Shown piece after piece: positions 22,985-35,958 of a stretch of DNA of 64,000 nucleotides. The translations under genes were made by a program, and so were the position numbers. Below the pieces are notes generated by a model that worked only from the letters and a program-made list of their open reading frames with translations, was not told the DNA's origin and did no database searches. The DNA is from Closterium sp. Naga37s-1 (taxonomy: Eukaryota; Streptophyta; Zygnematophyceae; Desmidiales; Closteriaceae): assembly GCA_947471745.1 (NCBI GenBank), contig CANJKZ010000511.1, positions 372,001 through 436,000 on the forward strand, given 5' to 3'. How positions within the stretch are numbered: position 1 is the stretch's first letter; every line of letters begins with the position of its first letter.

Positions 22985-23490
22985 ATCATGCAATGGCAGG
23001 TTGACAGAGGTTGATCCAGAGGGAGGTTGATCCAGAGGGAGGCTTGATCCAGAGGGAGGCTTGATCCAGAGGGACGCTGATCCAGAGGGACGGTTGATCC
23101 AGAGGGACGGTTGATCCAGAGGGACGGTTGATGCAGATGGACGGTTGATGCAGATGGACGGTTGATGCAGATGGACGGTTGATGCAGAGGACGGTTGATG
23201 CAGATGGACGGTTGATGCAGATGGACGGTTGATGCAGTTTGGACGGTTGATGCAGTTTGGACGGTTGATGCAGTTTGGACGGTTGATGCAGTTTGGACGG
23301 TTGATGCAGTTTGGACGGTTGATGCAGTTTGGACGGTTGATGCAGTTTGGAGGGTTAACACAGAGAGGTTGATGCAAACGGAAGTTGATGCAGATGGAAG
23401 GTTGATGTAGATAGAGGGTTGATGCAGATGCAGAGTGGTTGATACAGATACAGATGGGTTGATGTAGATGCAGATGGGAGGGTTGATGCA
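22985..23490. repeat. Minisatellite, 17-18-bp unit (TTGATGCAGATGGACGG type)
   Basis: About 28 tandem units. They run from TTGATCCAGAGGGAGG forms on the left through TTGATGCAGATGGACGG to TTGATGCAGTTTGGACGG, with degenerate units at the right edge. Ordered blocks of variants show stepwise local expansion. Reading frames on either strand are by-products. Confidence 0.92.
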
Positions 23491-23599
23491 GATGGCACAG
23501 ATGCACCCCCATATCACAATCATGCCCACACCCCCCACATGCGGCCCACGCACACATGCTGCCACAAACACAGCAGCCACACACCCACATGCTCGCAGA

Positions 23600-23850
23600 C
23601 ACAAACACATCACCATACACACAAACACACATGCACATCACCATACACACACACACATGCACATCACCATACACACACACACATGCACATCACCATACAC
23701 ACACACACATGCACATCACCATACACACACACACATGCACATCACCACCACACACACACACATGCACATCACCACCACACACACACACATGCACATCACC
23801 ACCACGCACACACACATGCACATCACCACCACACACTATGAACAGACCAC
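23600..23850. repeat. Minisatellite of CA-rich 26-bp unit
   Basis: Tandem units of CACATCACCATACACACAC type with a trailing ACACATG, switching to a shorter CACATCACCACCACACAC form from about 23745. About nine units. Confidence 0.92.
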
Positions 23851-24061
23851 ACATGCTACCACCACACACTTCCAACACATGTAGCAGTCTTGCCAGCTTC
23901 TCTTCATTCCTCTGCAGAACAGCAAGGACAAGAAGCAGAATGAAACATGAGCAGCTGCGATTTCAGTAGAGAAATAACAAATCACAGTATTTACAAATCT
24001 ACTCACCATTGCCACCAGGAAACACCAGGTTGCAGCATGTTGCAGATCGCATCCACTCCCC

Positions 24062-24215
24062 TCCACTCTCCTTCCACTCCCCCTCGCCCCTGCTCTCCCC
24101 GCTCCCCCTCCTGCTCTCCCCGCTCCCCCTCCTGCTCTCCCCGCTCCCCCTCCTGCTCTCCCCGCTCCCCCTCCTGCTCTCCCCGCTCCCCCTCCTGCTC
24201 TCCCTGCTTCCCCTC
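24062..24215. repeat. Pyrimidine minisatellite, 21-bp unit
   Basis: About six near-identical units built on CCGCTCCCCCTCCTGCTCTC. The flanks to about 24480 remain strongly C/T-rich with degenerate versions such as CACTCCCCCTCGCCCCTGC. No gene seen. Confidence 0.92.
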
Positions 24216-24544
24216 CCACTAAGTACCAGGCCACCTCTGCTCTCCCGTTCCCCCTCGCCTCTCCCACACCCTTGCCCCACTTCACTCTGCCTCACCTCTG
24301 CTGCCCACTCCGCTCTGCACTCGCCCAACTCCCTCCCACTAAGTACCAGGCACCTCACATAGTTACACCGTCCCTTGTTGCACCCTAATCCCCACTCCCC
24401 CTCGCCCCTGCTCCCCCCTCACCACTCTCCTTCACTCTTGCTCCCCTCTCCTCCGCCCCTGCTCCCCTCTCCACTCTCCTCCAGTCATACCGCATACCAT
24501 CCACAGCATCCCATCCTGCATGAGTTCCTTATATCAGCAGCCCG

Positions 24545-25165
24545 TTGTAGCATCCCCCCCCCCCTCATAGCAGCAGCACCACCCCCTGTAACAGCACCAC
24601 CCCTCATAGCAGCAGCAGCACCCCCTGTAACAGCACCACCCCTCATAGCAGCAGCACCACCCCTCATAGCAGCAGCACCACCCCTCATAGCAGCAGCACC
24701 ACCCCCTGTAACAGCACCACCCCTCATAGCAGCAGCACCACCCCTCTTACCAGCAGCACCACCCCTCTTACCAGCAGCACCACCCCTCTTACCAGCAGCA
24801 CCACCCCTCTTACCAGCAGCACCACCCCTCTTACCAGCAGCACCACCCCTCTTACCAGCAGCACCACCCCTCTTACCAGCAGCACTCCCCCTTGTAGCAG
24901 CAGCAATCCCCCTTCTAGCAGCACCACCCCTCATAGAAGCAGCACCACCCCTCTTACCAGAAGCACCCCCCTTATAGCAGCACTCCCCCTTGTAGCAGCA
25001 CTCCCACTTGTAGCAGCACTCCCCCCTGTAGCAGCACTCCCGCTTGTAGCAGCACTCCCCCTTGTAGCAGCACTCCCCCCTGTAGCAGCACTCCCCCTTG
25101 TAGCAGCACTCCCCCTTGCAGCAGCACTCCCCCTTGTAGCAACAACAACACCCCTTGCAGAAGCA
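24545..25165. repeat. Compound minisatellite of AGCAGCAC-based 18- and 21-bp units
   Basis: The left two thirds are 21-bp units (CCCCTCTTACCAGCAGCACC type, and forms with CCTCATAGCAGCAG). The right third, from about 24985, is 18-bp units CCCCCTTGTAGCAGCACT. All share AGCAGCAC. The long frames across it on both strands come from the repeat. Confidence 0.92.
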
Positions 25166-26755
25166 GCCGAAGCGCGCACCACTCCCACCAGCAACCAGCA
25201 CTAATGACCGCTCCTACCAACTAACAAAACTGAACACCATTCACCAACCACTCTAGCAAAAACTATTATACATAGCAGAACTAATTGGCAAACAAAATTA
25301 CAAACTAAGGAGAAAAACAAAATCAGACAAAAGAGCAGACACACACAAAACATAAGCACAGGAACAAGAGAATCTAAGTGTGTAACGATAGGTTTGGTGA
25401 ATATGGACTCAGGGTGCTGCCTTGGGATACCACATCAGCCTGCTGGGACAAAAGCCAAGGCTGTAGAAACTACAAGCCAAAGCTCCTTCCTCCAGAGGGG
25501 TTGACAACAGAGTGGCGTTCTGTGGATCCATGTGCCTAGGGGAGATGCCCTCATGAGAGGGTGCTCCCAGCAATTACCCGCTTAAAAGCGGGTGAATTGC
25601 GCACATGGGTCACATCCCAAGAGGCAGCTGCCTCATCATAGTCCACGAGAGAGGGGTTATGTGGAGAGGTTGGGGTGAGTTAAGGGGAAGACGGTATTTT
25701 AGAAGGATAAGGTAAGCTTAGTTGAGGGATAGGTGGATGATAGTTAGTACCAAGGGTAACTGGGAGAACTAAGGGTATATAGGAGAGGGAGTGTGTAAGA
25801 TGTATTTCTGCAGGTTTAGAGAATTACACTCTGGGGTTGCTGGGGGAAGGGAGTATGTACGACAGAGTGACAGCAGGGAAGGCCACAAGAGGCAGGCGGG
25901 GAATATTTAGGAGCACTTATGTCATATCTTAAACTGGTGGCTTACTGTGTGGGCGGCCTTGGGACTGAGGACTCTAGGGAACTCCAGGGAATCGGTTGGT
26001 CAGGGGCAGATACGGATAATAATCGAGAAGGGTTTGGTTGGTATAGCTGGTGGTTTGCTGTATTGAGGGCTTGTCAGATGGTGGACAGGACACAAGGTGA
26101 ACACCTGAGAACAAGGACTGCTGAAGTGGGTATAGGATGACAAGTATAGACGACTGGTGGCTTCACTGTGTGGAGGGTTCAACAATGGTGGACAGGACAC
26201 AGGGAAAACGCAAAACGACAAAGGACTGCTGGGTCGGACAAGGATAATAAGGGGGACAGGTATGGTTGGCAGGACTGGTTTAGGTGGTGTTACTGTGTGG
26301 AGGGGTTGTCAGGTGGTTGCGCTACCTACACATGCTTCCGTCCATCCGCTCTTTCCCTTTTTCCTCTGATCTGCCTTTACACTGCTACACTCGTTTTTTT
26401 AAATGTATCAGACCACCGCTCCTATCAACCTTTTCAACACTCTGCTGCTTGCAACACTCTCAAATATTTACTGCGGAGGGACTCTCAAGTGCTCTTCGTG
26501 GCTCTCTCAGGTACTCTTTGTGAGACTCAAAAGCACTTGTCCTGAACTCCTTAACTGTGTCAAGCTAGCTCAGTGTCACCACACTCAGTGCCTCCTCTCC
26601 ATGTTCAAGTGATTATAACCTCACACAGCTCACTGTGAAATGTTCAAGACCTCAACCCTCACTGTGGATTCTCTTATCTTTATCATTGATGATGCGAATC
26701 GACTTGCTTCCTCCAATCGAGTTGCTTGCTTCAGACTTCAACGCGTTTTCCCGTC
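25166..26755. other. Unassigned stretch with weak ~130-bp tandem similarity
   Basis: No gene is supported. Between about 25930 and 26320 a phrase around GTGGCTTACTGTGTGG, TGGACAGGACACA and AAGGACTGCTG recurs about three times at roughly 120-180-bp spacing. A small hairpin (ACCCGCTT, two bases, AAGCGGGT) lies at about 25577-25594. Confidence 0.45.
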
Positions 26756-28400
26756 GCCCACTGTTAGCTGCAAACTGCTACTGTCACTCCTCTGGTTGCT
26801 CCCCACCTTGCCCCACCACACAGCACCAAACAGCACCAGAACGAAATGCTGGAAGCACCAAAACGCCCGCACTGACCGCTATCCGGTTGAGAAGACCCGC
26901 TTGCTGTCGTTGCTTGAAACACCTTGCCACTTCCGCCCCACCACACAGCACCGCAGAGCACCCCAGAGACGTTGGAAGCACCAAAACGCCCGCACTGGCC
27001 AGTAACCGGTTGAGAAGACCCGCTGACTGCCGTTGCTCAGAACACCCTGCTCCTAATCCACCACGCTGCACTGCACAGCACCTTGGAGAAATGTAGGAAG
27101 CGCAAAAACGCCCACTGACCGGTAACAGGTTGAGAAGACCCACTGACTGCCGTTGCTCAAAACACCCTACAGCTCCTGCTCCACCACGCAGCACTGCACA
27201 CCACCGCACACTACCCTTGTGATCCGCAACAAAGAAACTGCTGCTAAGAGTATATCCACACCTGATCTCTGCCTGCTGCCCAGTCCCCTTCACTGGTCAT
27301 TGCCTGCTGCTACGTGCCCTCCACTGTTTGAAACCTTCGGTAGCCACTCGCACCCCTGCCCACCACGCAGCACCACACAGCACCAACTTCGACCAAGTAG
27401 AAATGCCAAAAGAGCCAAGAGCCAAAACGCCCACACCTGATGGACTAATCGCTGGAAAAATATCCCCTTTCTGCTGTTGCTTGAACCGCTCTGCCACTGC
27501 ATAGTACCACACAGCACCACTTGCATCCCAAAACGAAGAAGTTGCAGCTACGAACCAAGACACTCCCACCTGCTTGCTCCTCTGCTGCCTTCAATAAGCA
27601 TATTAATGTTGCAAACACCCACTGACAGTCTTCCTCTCCTGCCGACCACACAGCACCGCACAGAACTACAAAGCACCACGCACCACCACCTCCAACCCAG
27701 CAAATAAACTAGAAATGCAAATCGCCCACACCTGACCACTAGGTGCCTGAATAGCACTCGTTGCTGTTGCTTGGAAAAAGCTCTGCCCCACCACGCAGCA
27801 CCACACAGCCACAAAGGTCGAATGCAACAGAAAGAAAACTTCCAAAAAACCGGGCCTCTACCACCTGAACTTCTGCTGCTTCGCACTCTTTGCTTCATAA
27901 TTGCGGACACTATGGATAACCGCATCCTCTTCTTCTGCCAACCACCCAGAACCACCACAAACCACGCAGCACCACACAACACCACCTACGACCGACAGAA
28001 AAAACTGCAGAGGAAAACAGCCCACACCTGACCACTAATAATTGCTTGGATAGTCTTAGTCACCGCTCTTGCTTGACCACTAATCGCTTCAGCTGCTTCT
28101 GCCCAACCACATTCCACCACACAGCACCATGTACAGCCAACAAAAGGAAACGAAATGCTGCAAGAAGCACCACACCTGACCAGCTGCTGATAAACTCGTC
28201 CACCTCAAATGCCTCGAACCACACTCCACCACACCGTGTACGCGATGTCCTCTGCATACTCCTGCCTCTCCTCTCCTCTCCCTGCCCTGCGTATCAAGCC
28301 TCCATGCAGCACCACACTCCACCACACTGCACCATATACAACCATCAGCAAAGAACGAAATGCTGCAAGAAGCGCCACACCTGACCAGCTGCTAGATAAA
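26756..28400. repeat. Degenerate tandem array, ~130-180-bp unit, about 11 copies
   Basis: Each unit contains CCACCACRCAGCACCACACAGCACC-like sequence, then CGAAATGC, then AAACGCCCACACCTGACC, then a GTTGAGAAGACCCGCT or CTGTTGCTTG part. Copies are seen near 26815, 26940, 27055, 27181, 27361, 27505, 27647, 27787, 27965, 28115 and 28310. Divergence is high, so the array is old. No gene is supported. Confidence 0.75.
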
Positions 28401-28659
28401 CTCGTCCACCCCTCATTGCCACGAGCCCACGATGCCCCAGCGTCCCTGCCTCTCCTCTCCCTCCATGTGTCGACCGTCCACGGAGCAGCAGCACGACTCC
28501 AAGAGAGAGAATGCCAGTAGAAAACTGCTACGTAGAAAACTGCTACGAGTCCTACCTAGGAATATGTTATCTAGACGACTAGAACCTAGAAAGAGTGCTA
28601 TGACGAGGCAAGGAAGGCCTAGTAAAAACACTACTACCTCCGTCCAAGCTGCTATTTCA

Positions 28660-29640
28660 TGAAACTATGAGACGACCGGACTACAAGCAGTAGGATTGAT
28701 GGGAAGTTTGAGAATTGAAGCGGACTATTTGACTGAGAACATGGAGGGTTTAAGGAAGAAGAACTAATGGCACCAAAGTAGGGCTGAGGAGTTTCAATTA
28801 GGAGATCAGATAGAAAAAGGTGTCAAGCTGAAGGGTGTCAAGTCGGGTTTAGAACTAGTCAAATTGTAATATGAAAGGCTCTTCTGGAAGGTGGGCTTCA
28901 TTAATTGTAATGATACAGTCAAAGGGATTATTGGATGGAATGGGAAGGTTATGGGCCGGAATAGGAGGATTATCAGCTGACATGGCAGAATAGGAGAGGT
29001 TGACAGTCGGGCACTCGGAAAAAAGAAGGGTTTCAGTTGAACCGTACAGATGAGGTGAAAAGGCTTGACCAAAGAGGACGTAGCTAAGGTGATGTGGATG
29101 AACTGAAGAGCATGGAGATGATGCAGTGATGTGGACTGATAGACGATCATGCAGGTGAGTTGATTAGGTTTGATCAGAGGGCATGAGCTGATATGGCTTG
29201 GCAGAAGAGCATGGAGACGTTGATGTGGTTTGACTTAAGAGCACGAGGTGACGTGATTGGACTGAAATGCAGAGAGATAAGCTCATGTGGTTGGACTGAA
29301 AAGTATGGAGATGACAATGATGTGGGCCAACTGACGATCATGCAAGCGAGCTGGTGTGGTTTGATTGAAGAGCATGAGGTGGTGTGGCTTGGCCAAAGAG
29401 CACTATGCAGATGCGGATATGGTGATATGGTTTGACCAAACCAGAATATGAGCTGATGTGGTTCGACTGTAGAGCATGAGGTGACATGACTTGGCCAAAG
29501 AGCAGAATGCAGATGCGGATATGGCAATATGGTTTGACTGAACCGGAATAGGAGTTGCAGCACGACGAGAAGAAGTATGCAGATGCGAATATGGCGAATA
29601 CGGTTAGACCGAACTGGAATAGGAGTTGCAGCACCAGGAG
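28660..29640. repeat. Degenerate tandem array of TGATGTGGTTTGACTGAAGAGCATGAGG-like units
   Basis: Units of roughly 55-75 bp with phrases GATGTGGTTTGA, AGAGCATGAGGTGA, GCAGATGCGGATATGG and GAATAGGAG repeat across the region, clearest from 29140 to 29640. It contains no supported gene. Confidence 0.65.
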
Positions 29641-31720
29641 CAGAATTCAGTCGCGTTCGGCAGGAGGGAGTGAGCGCAAGGGCTGCAAAAGGCTGAAGAC
29701 GTTGCAGTGGCAGAAAGGACAGCAGATGCCAAAACAGAAGAGCAATGGACAGCCACCCATCAGAGAAGCAGCTACAGCTACACAGCACCTCCCATCAGCT
29801 TGCCTGTCTTTTTCTCGACTTAAATGAATTCAATCCACCAAGCAGGCCTCCAGTTGCATCAGCTCCTGTGAGTAAGAGAACACGGCACAGGGAGCCTCCA
29901 CCAACAGCCAAGCAGAAGTAGGAACACCAGCCAACAGACAGCAGATACACAAGCAGACAGCCAGCAGCCACACAGCTTCAACGTCAGCTTGCCTGGTTTC
30001 ATCACAGCTTCCCTCTTCAGCAGACTCCACCACGACCCAGATACACCACCCCCGAAAGACAACCACCAGCACCTTGCATCTCCCACCCCGCAGACCCTGC
30101 GCAGTAACTGCCGCCACCACGCCGCCCACCATCACCTTCCATCTCCCTCTACCGCCATTACAGCAACCTTTCGCGATCCCACGAGTAACAGCACCCACAA
30201 GAACTGAAGACAACAGCACCGAACAGCAGCCCATGTAAACCCAGCAAAAGCATGAGCAGCCCAGGAGACGCACCACGACTCAGCACTCTTCACGTGTTCA
30301 GTTACCTCCCCATATCAGCTGCCACGTACCGTACCACTCTATGGCTCTCACCCTCACCTGTCACTCCAGGCTACACTACCAGGCAATCTACTTCTCTTAA
30401 CTATACCATCCTGTTGACGTATCACAGAACTCTCCTGATTACTGGACCAGCCACAGATCTCACAACCAGAACCATCTCACTGTACAGGCAACATCCGCTT
30501 CAACATGTCCTATCTGCCACCTCCTAAAACCTCTCAACTTCACACTGCCAGATGTTTGTTCTCACAGAGGCCTCTCACACTTCCCCTACTCTACCACCAC
30601 CGTCCCACCGTTCCTCCATCCCCTCTCCACCACTGCCACCACTCTCCACCACTCTCCACCTCTGCCACCTCTCACAGTTCTCACTCCTCCACTATCTGAA
30701 TGTTCCAGACCGGAAACTGCACCATCACCACCACACTGTCACCAGCACCACCTCTGCCACCTCTCATAGTTCTCACTCCATCACTATTACAACGTTCCAG
30801 ACCACCATCAGCACATACCAGCAGCCAAGGCCTGACCTTCAACTACCTATCGCTACCTCGTTCCGCATATGTATCGTTCGTCTGTACCTCCTCCACTCCG
30901 TCTGCTCCATCCCATCTCAAACTTACACAACAGGCGCTACCCCACTATCAGCCTCTCCACCTGACTCAGCCTGTCCACCTGTCATCTTTTCACAATTGCC
31001 TCTAACCGCCCTCGCTTCCAATCCTCCAGCGCACAGTCCTCAACCGTCCCACTCCAATGAGTCACACCAGCCAGCCCACACTACATCTATGGGGTTCCAT
31101 CCAGCGCCACACCCGCTCAATCTGTACCTGCTCCAACACCTCCCGCCACCACCAGCACCACGCCACACCATGCTCCACCGCCCGTACGTCAGCCACCTCA
31201 TTTAGCTCAGCACCTCGTACCAGCACCGTCAGCTTCTCCCGCCAGACCTGCCGCCGCGTGCACACCCACACAAACCTCTGCACCAATCTCGATCCCCTCC
31301 CAACACGTAATCGCCACGCACCCGTTACCTATCCGTCGACCATACGGCGTCACTCAACTGCGTACCAGCGAATGTACACTGACTATGTGCCACGTCACTA
31401 AACTTCTGTCCTGTTTGACACTCCCAATCGCCTTCAACTCGTAACCCCCAACCCGCAACAGAAGACGCGCGCAACGCTCGACTCTGCCCCGCTCGTTCCG
31501 TGCCCGCAAGCTCTGCGTGACTCTCAGCCGACACCGTCGCTTGCTTGCAGTGTGTCCCACAGTGTGGTGTCTGTCTATTAGACATCCTTTCAGCCACACC
31601 GTCCGTCCTCCCGTCGTTCTCATCCCAATCACAGCCCGTGGTTGCCCCTATTCAAACGCCAATGCACCCACAGCGTCCGTCACTCAAAACCTGTGAAGAA
31701 TGGAAGCGGGTTTCTCCACT
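29641..31720. other. Gene-free C/A/T-rich stretch
   Basis: Low-complexity sequence with many CACC, CTCC and ACCACC runs and local repeats (CACCTCTGCCACCTCTC near 30660 and 30750). Frames on the + strand are Ser/Thr/Pro/His-rich and match nothing I know. I see no RNA gene or transposon ends. Confidence 0.4.
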
Positions 31721-34700
31721 GCAGCCTGTGGTTGTCCCAGCAGACGTGCAGACGCGGCAGCCACCCGTCCCCGGACGCCCCACACCCGTCCGCCGCGCAC
31801 TCATCCGCCGTGCGCCACTCGCCTCCGCACCATGCGCCAGTTGCCCCCACACCATGCGCCATTCGCCTCCGCACCATGCGCCAGTCGCCCCCGTACCAGT
31901 CTTGTTCTCGTACTCGTTTCCCATCCGTCCCATCATCACTTCAATCTGCACGACAATGGGGTTTGGCGCTGCAGCCTGAGGTTGTCCCAGCAGACGTGCA
32001 GACGCAGCAGACACACGCGCCCCAACCCCGTCCGTCCTGCGCCCCAACCCCGTCCGTCCTGCGCCCAACCGCCATGCGCCCATACGCCGCGCATCCTTCC
32101 GCCTTGCGCCCGACCGCCTTCCGCCCATACGCCGCGCGCACCCGTCCGCCGCGCACACGTCCCGTCACCACCGCGCCCATCACCACTGCGAGTCCCGTCC
32201 CATCACCGAGCTCAGCACATTTTTCCACCGCGAGTGTCGTTCATTCTGCATTCCTGTCTGTCTCACAAAACACGCGCAGTTGCAGCACACATTCGCCCTC
32301 GCCCGCTCAATCCCGTCCCCGCTCGCCAATTGTCCACCAACCGAGCGCCCGTCACCGTGCACCCACCCGCGCCCACCGTTGTAGTCGTCCCAGCAGATCC
32401 TCGCTGTCGCTCGCACAATCCCGTCCCAGTTCCCGAATTACCCGTTCACTGAACGCCCGTCCACCATACACCCATCCGCGCCCGTACCGTTGTGGTGGTT
32501 GTCCCAGCAGCCGAGAAGATAAACACTGCAGACAAACGCACTCGCCTCTCGATAATCTGCAAAACGAACTGCGCTGTGTCTTGCCGTAACAGACCCGAGG
32601 TTGTCCCAGCAGACGTGCAGATACCAGACACACGCGCGTCGCTCCATCTCAACCGTGTTCGCCACAAGTCTCTCACCACCCGCTGTTAGCCACCCGCCCA
32701 CCGAAGTACTTCGCCCCACCCGCGCGCTCGCCAATGCAGCCAATGGTGACCCAGCAGAAGTACAAAAGTGCTCCCGTGCCGAAGTGAACACGTGCCGAAG
32801 TTCCCCCGTGCAGAAGACCCACGTGCCGAAGTGCTCCCGTGCAGAAGACCCACGTGCCGAAGTGCCCCCGTGCAGAAGACCCACGTGCCGAAGTGCCCCC
32901 GTGCAGAAGACCCACGTGCCGAAGTGCCCCCGTGCAGAAGACCCACGTGCCGAAGTACCCCCGTGCAGAAGACCCACGTGCCGAAGTGCCCCCGTGCAGA
33001 AGACCCACGTGCCGAAGTGCCCCCGTGCAGAAGACCCACGTGGCAAAATGCCCCCGTGCCGAAGTGCCCCCGTGCAGAGGTGCCCACGAGCAGAGGTGCC
33101 CACGAGCAGAGGTGCCCACGTGCAGAGGTGCCGAAGTGCAGAGGTGCCCACGTGCAGAGGTGCCCACGTGAAGAGGTGCCGAAGTGCAGAGGTGCCCACG
33201 TGCAGAGGTGCCGAAGTGCAGAAGTACCAACGTGACTACGTCCTGCCAAAGTGCGAAGTGCCCCTGTGCCAACAGCAAAAGCGCAGACGAAGTCGTGCGT
33301 GCCACTCCAGCCCACACCCAGCGAGTTTGCCTCTTCAAAAACCTGCAAGAGAAGGGGATTGGGTGGGTGTCTCCCGTTGCAGCCCGCGGTAGTCCCAGCA
33401 GACGTGCAGACAGCAGCCACTCGCCACTCGTCAATCCCGCTCGCGTTCGCTCTCGCCCGCGTTTCCAGTCCGCACAACCGCTCGCCACTCGCACGCCCCC
33501 CCGCGTGCACCCTCGCGTGTCTTCCCATTGTAGCAGCACACTTGGTCTTGAAGCCGTGGAGAAAGCAGAAACCCACGCTTTTCAAACTTGTCGCTTTCAT
33601 ACTTCCTTCTCACGACCTGCAAAGAAAAGGGGATTGGGTGGGTGTCTCCCGTTGCAGCCCGCGGTTGTCCCAGCAGACGTGCAGACAGCAGCCACTCGCC
33701 ACTCGCCAATCCCGCTCACGCTCGCATCCGACCGAGTTTCCGTCCACACCCGCTCGTCGCCCGCACGCCCCATCACGTGCATCCTCACGCATCTTCCCAT
33801 CCGCTCGCGTTCACATCCAACTGCTTATCCATCCGCGCACCCGCTCGCGACCCGCACGCCCCCGCGCGTGCACCCTCAAGCGTCTTCCCGTTGCAGTCGA
33901 GAAGACGGCAGACATACGTGCGTCCCTCTCTCACGTCGCTCGCCCTCCACCGACCGCACTGTCACTTCCTTCTACTGCCTTCTCAAAGGACGACCTGCAA
34001 GAAAAAAGGGGTTGGTGGGTGTCTTCCGTTGCAGCCCGCGGTTATCCAGCAGACGTGCAGACAGCAGACACACGCCACTCGATTCCGCTCCCGTTCGCGT
34101 TCGCGTTCGCGGTTTCCCGTCCGCATGCCCGCTCGCCGCCCGCACGCCCCCCGCGTACATCCTCACGCGTATCCCCATCCGCCCGCGTTCGCACTCGCCC
34201 GCGCCCGCGTTTGCATTCGCCCAGATTACCATCCGCGCAACCGCTCGTAACGTCGCCCCACACCCCTGCGCGTTCATCCTCGTGTCTCTTCCCATTGCAG
34301 TCAAGCAAACGGCAGACACACGCGCGTCCCTCTCTCACATCGCTGGACCTCCATGGATCGCGCTTCATACTTCCTTCGTACTTCCTTCTCACGACCTGCA
34401 AGAAAAAGGGGGTATGGTGGGTGTCTCTCGCTGCAGCCCTGTCCCGGCAGACGTGCAGACAGCAGACACACACGCGCGCGCGTTGCCCGGCGCCAACCTC
34501 CCCCCGCTGACGTCTCGCTCGCTCGTGCCCTGCACCGCCTTGCACCGCTTTCGTCTCCGCTCGCGTCCTCCCGCCAACGCCCGCGTCCTCCCACCAACGC
34601 CCACGGCTGACCCAGCAGACGTGCAGAAGGCAGACGCGCGCCACTCCATACCGTTCCTCGCCCCACTCGTTCGTTCATCGTCCCTGAGTGTTCTTTCGAA

Positions 34701-35570
34701 ACGTCTTTGCGTGTTTGTTTCTTCATCCTGCAAGAAAGGGGGGGTAGCGGGTGTCTCGTGGTGCAGCCTGAAGTTGTCCTAGCAGACGTGCAGACAGCAG
34801 ACACACACGCGCGTCATTTCTGATTATCCCGCTCGCTCGTTTCTCGCCATGCACTTCGCTCCACCTCCACTCGCGTCTTCCCATCAGCGCCCGCGGTTGT
34901 TCAACGGACGTGCAGACAGCAGACACGCGCCACTCAACCACGGCCGTCCTCGCCCCACGCGCATTCACACCTCGAGCCCGCACCCTCGTGTCTTCCCATC
35001 AGCGCCCGCGGTTGATCAACGGACGTGCAGACAGCAGACACACGGCCTCACATGCAGAGCGTTCGCTTCTCAACCTGCAAACAACGGGGGGGTTGGCGAG
35101 TGTCTCCCGTCGCCGCCTGTGGTTGTCCCAGCAGACGTGCAGCCAGCAAACACGCGCCACTCGCTCCCGCTTCTCGCCCGGCCCTCGTTCGTTGCTCGCG
35201 CCTTATCTCTGTTCAATTCTCTGCTCGTCCTTCAAAACCCTGCAACAGAAAGGGGTTGGTGGGTGTCTTCTCCTGCAGCCTGTGGTTGTCCAAGCAGACG
35301 TGCAGCCAGCAGACACGCGCCACTCGATCCCGCTCGCGTTCGCGTTCGCCAGCACACCCGTGTTGCCGTGCCACTATCCGTTCTTCCCAGCCGCCACACA
35401 ACAGCATGTTTTAATCTCGAAGCGTCCGCCCCTTCATGTGTCGTCCCGCCACAGCCGGTGGTTCTTCACGCAGCCGTGCAGACAGCAGACACATGGCGCG
35501 CCGATTGCTTGTGTTGTTCCGTCCGTTCAGCACCCCGCGCTAACCCCCTTGTCGACTCGCTTGCGTTCGT
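31721..35570. repeat. Degenerate tandem array with core GTTGTCCCAGCAGACGTGCA, about 19 copies
   Basis: The core GTTGTCCCAGCAGACGTGCAG, usually followed by ACAGCAGACACACGCGCC, recurs near 31730, 31978, 32384, 32494, 32588, 33383, 33659, 34039, 34440, 34604, 34770, 34894, 35010, 35121, 35281 and 35458, with weaker copies between. In at least seven copies it is preceded by CCTGCAAGAAAAGGGG, then GGTGGGTGTCTCCCGTTGCAG. Spacing is 110-400 bp because of variable CGCTCGCGTTCGC-rich filler. GC richness leaves long frames on both strands; none looks like a gene. Confidence 0.8.
32765..33240. repeat. Minisatellites nested in the array: 31-bp and ~15-bp units
   Basis: From about 32765 to 33060 there are about ten units of a 31-bp sequence built from CCCACGTGCCGAAGTGCC and CCCGTGCAGAAGA. 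From 33060 to 33240 a shorter unit, GTGCCCACGTGCAGAG, takes over. The two share the CACGTGC core. They interrupt the larger array at a GGTGACCCAGCAGAAGTAC copy. Confidence 0.92.
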
Positions 35571-35958
35571 TTCAGCTGAAATCGTTGCCCCGACAGACGC
35601 GCCCCGATTGCAGAAAGCTTGTCTCAGCAGTGCAGCCTACCCTCTTCCCAGCACGCTCTCTCCCTGCCCTGGACGCACAGAATCGCGCGGAGCAACACAC
35701 AGCAACGGCAAAAGCCAACAACAACCACCTGCCTAGTCTCCTCCCTATCCCATTAGCACCTACAGTTTGAGAAAGCACAAGCAAGAGGAAAGCGGACTAG
35801 AACTCTGCAAAACTCATTGTCTGATATATACGCTACGGCCTGGAATAACACACCGACATAAAACTCACTATCTGGTATGTGCGCAACAAACTAGAACTTC
35901 AGGGCACACAAACACAAACCTCCAGACACACCGTTACAGGACAGGCGGAGTCTACTCG
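35571..35958. other. Gene-free junction between arrays
   Basis: Mixed sequence after the last clear core of the previous array. Two phrases resembling CTGATATATACGCTACGGC and CTGGTATGTGCGCAAC lie near 35820 and 35870. No gene or element ends are seen. Confidence 0.35.

Noticed and set aside
32438-33600. Long overlapping frames (250-300 codons) on the - strand
   Set aside because: They run through the 31-bp minisatellite, which is stop-free in several frames; no domain is visible.
33184-35770. Frames of 280-530 codons on the + strand
   Set aside because: GC-rich array DNA with the repeated LQPAVVPADVQTA phrase; open on both strands and without a known domain.
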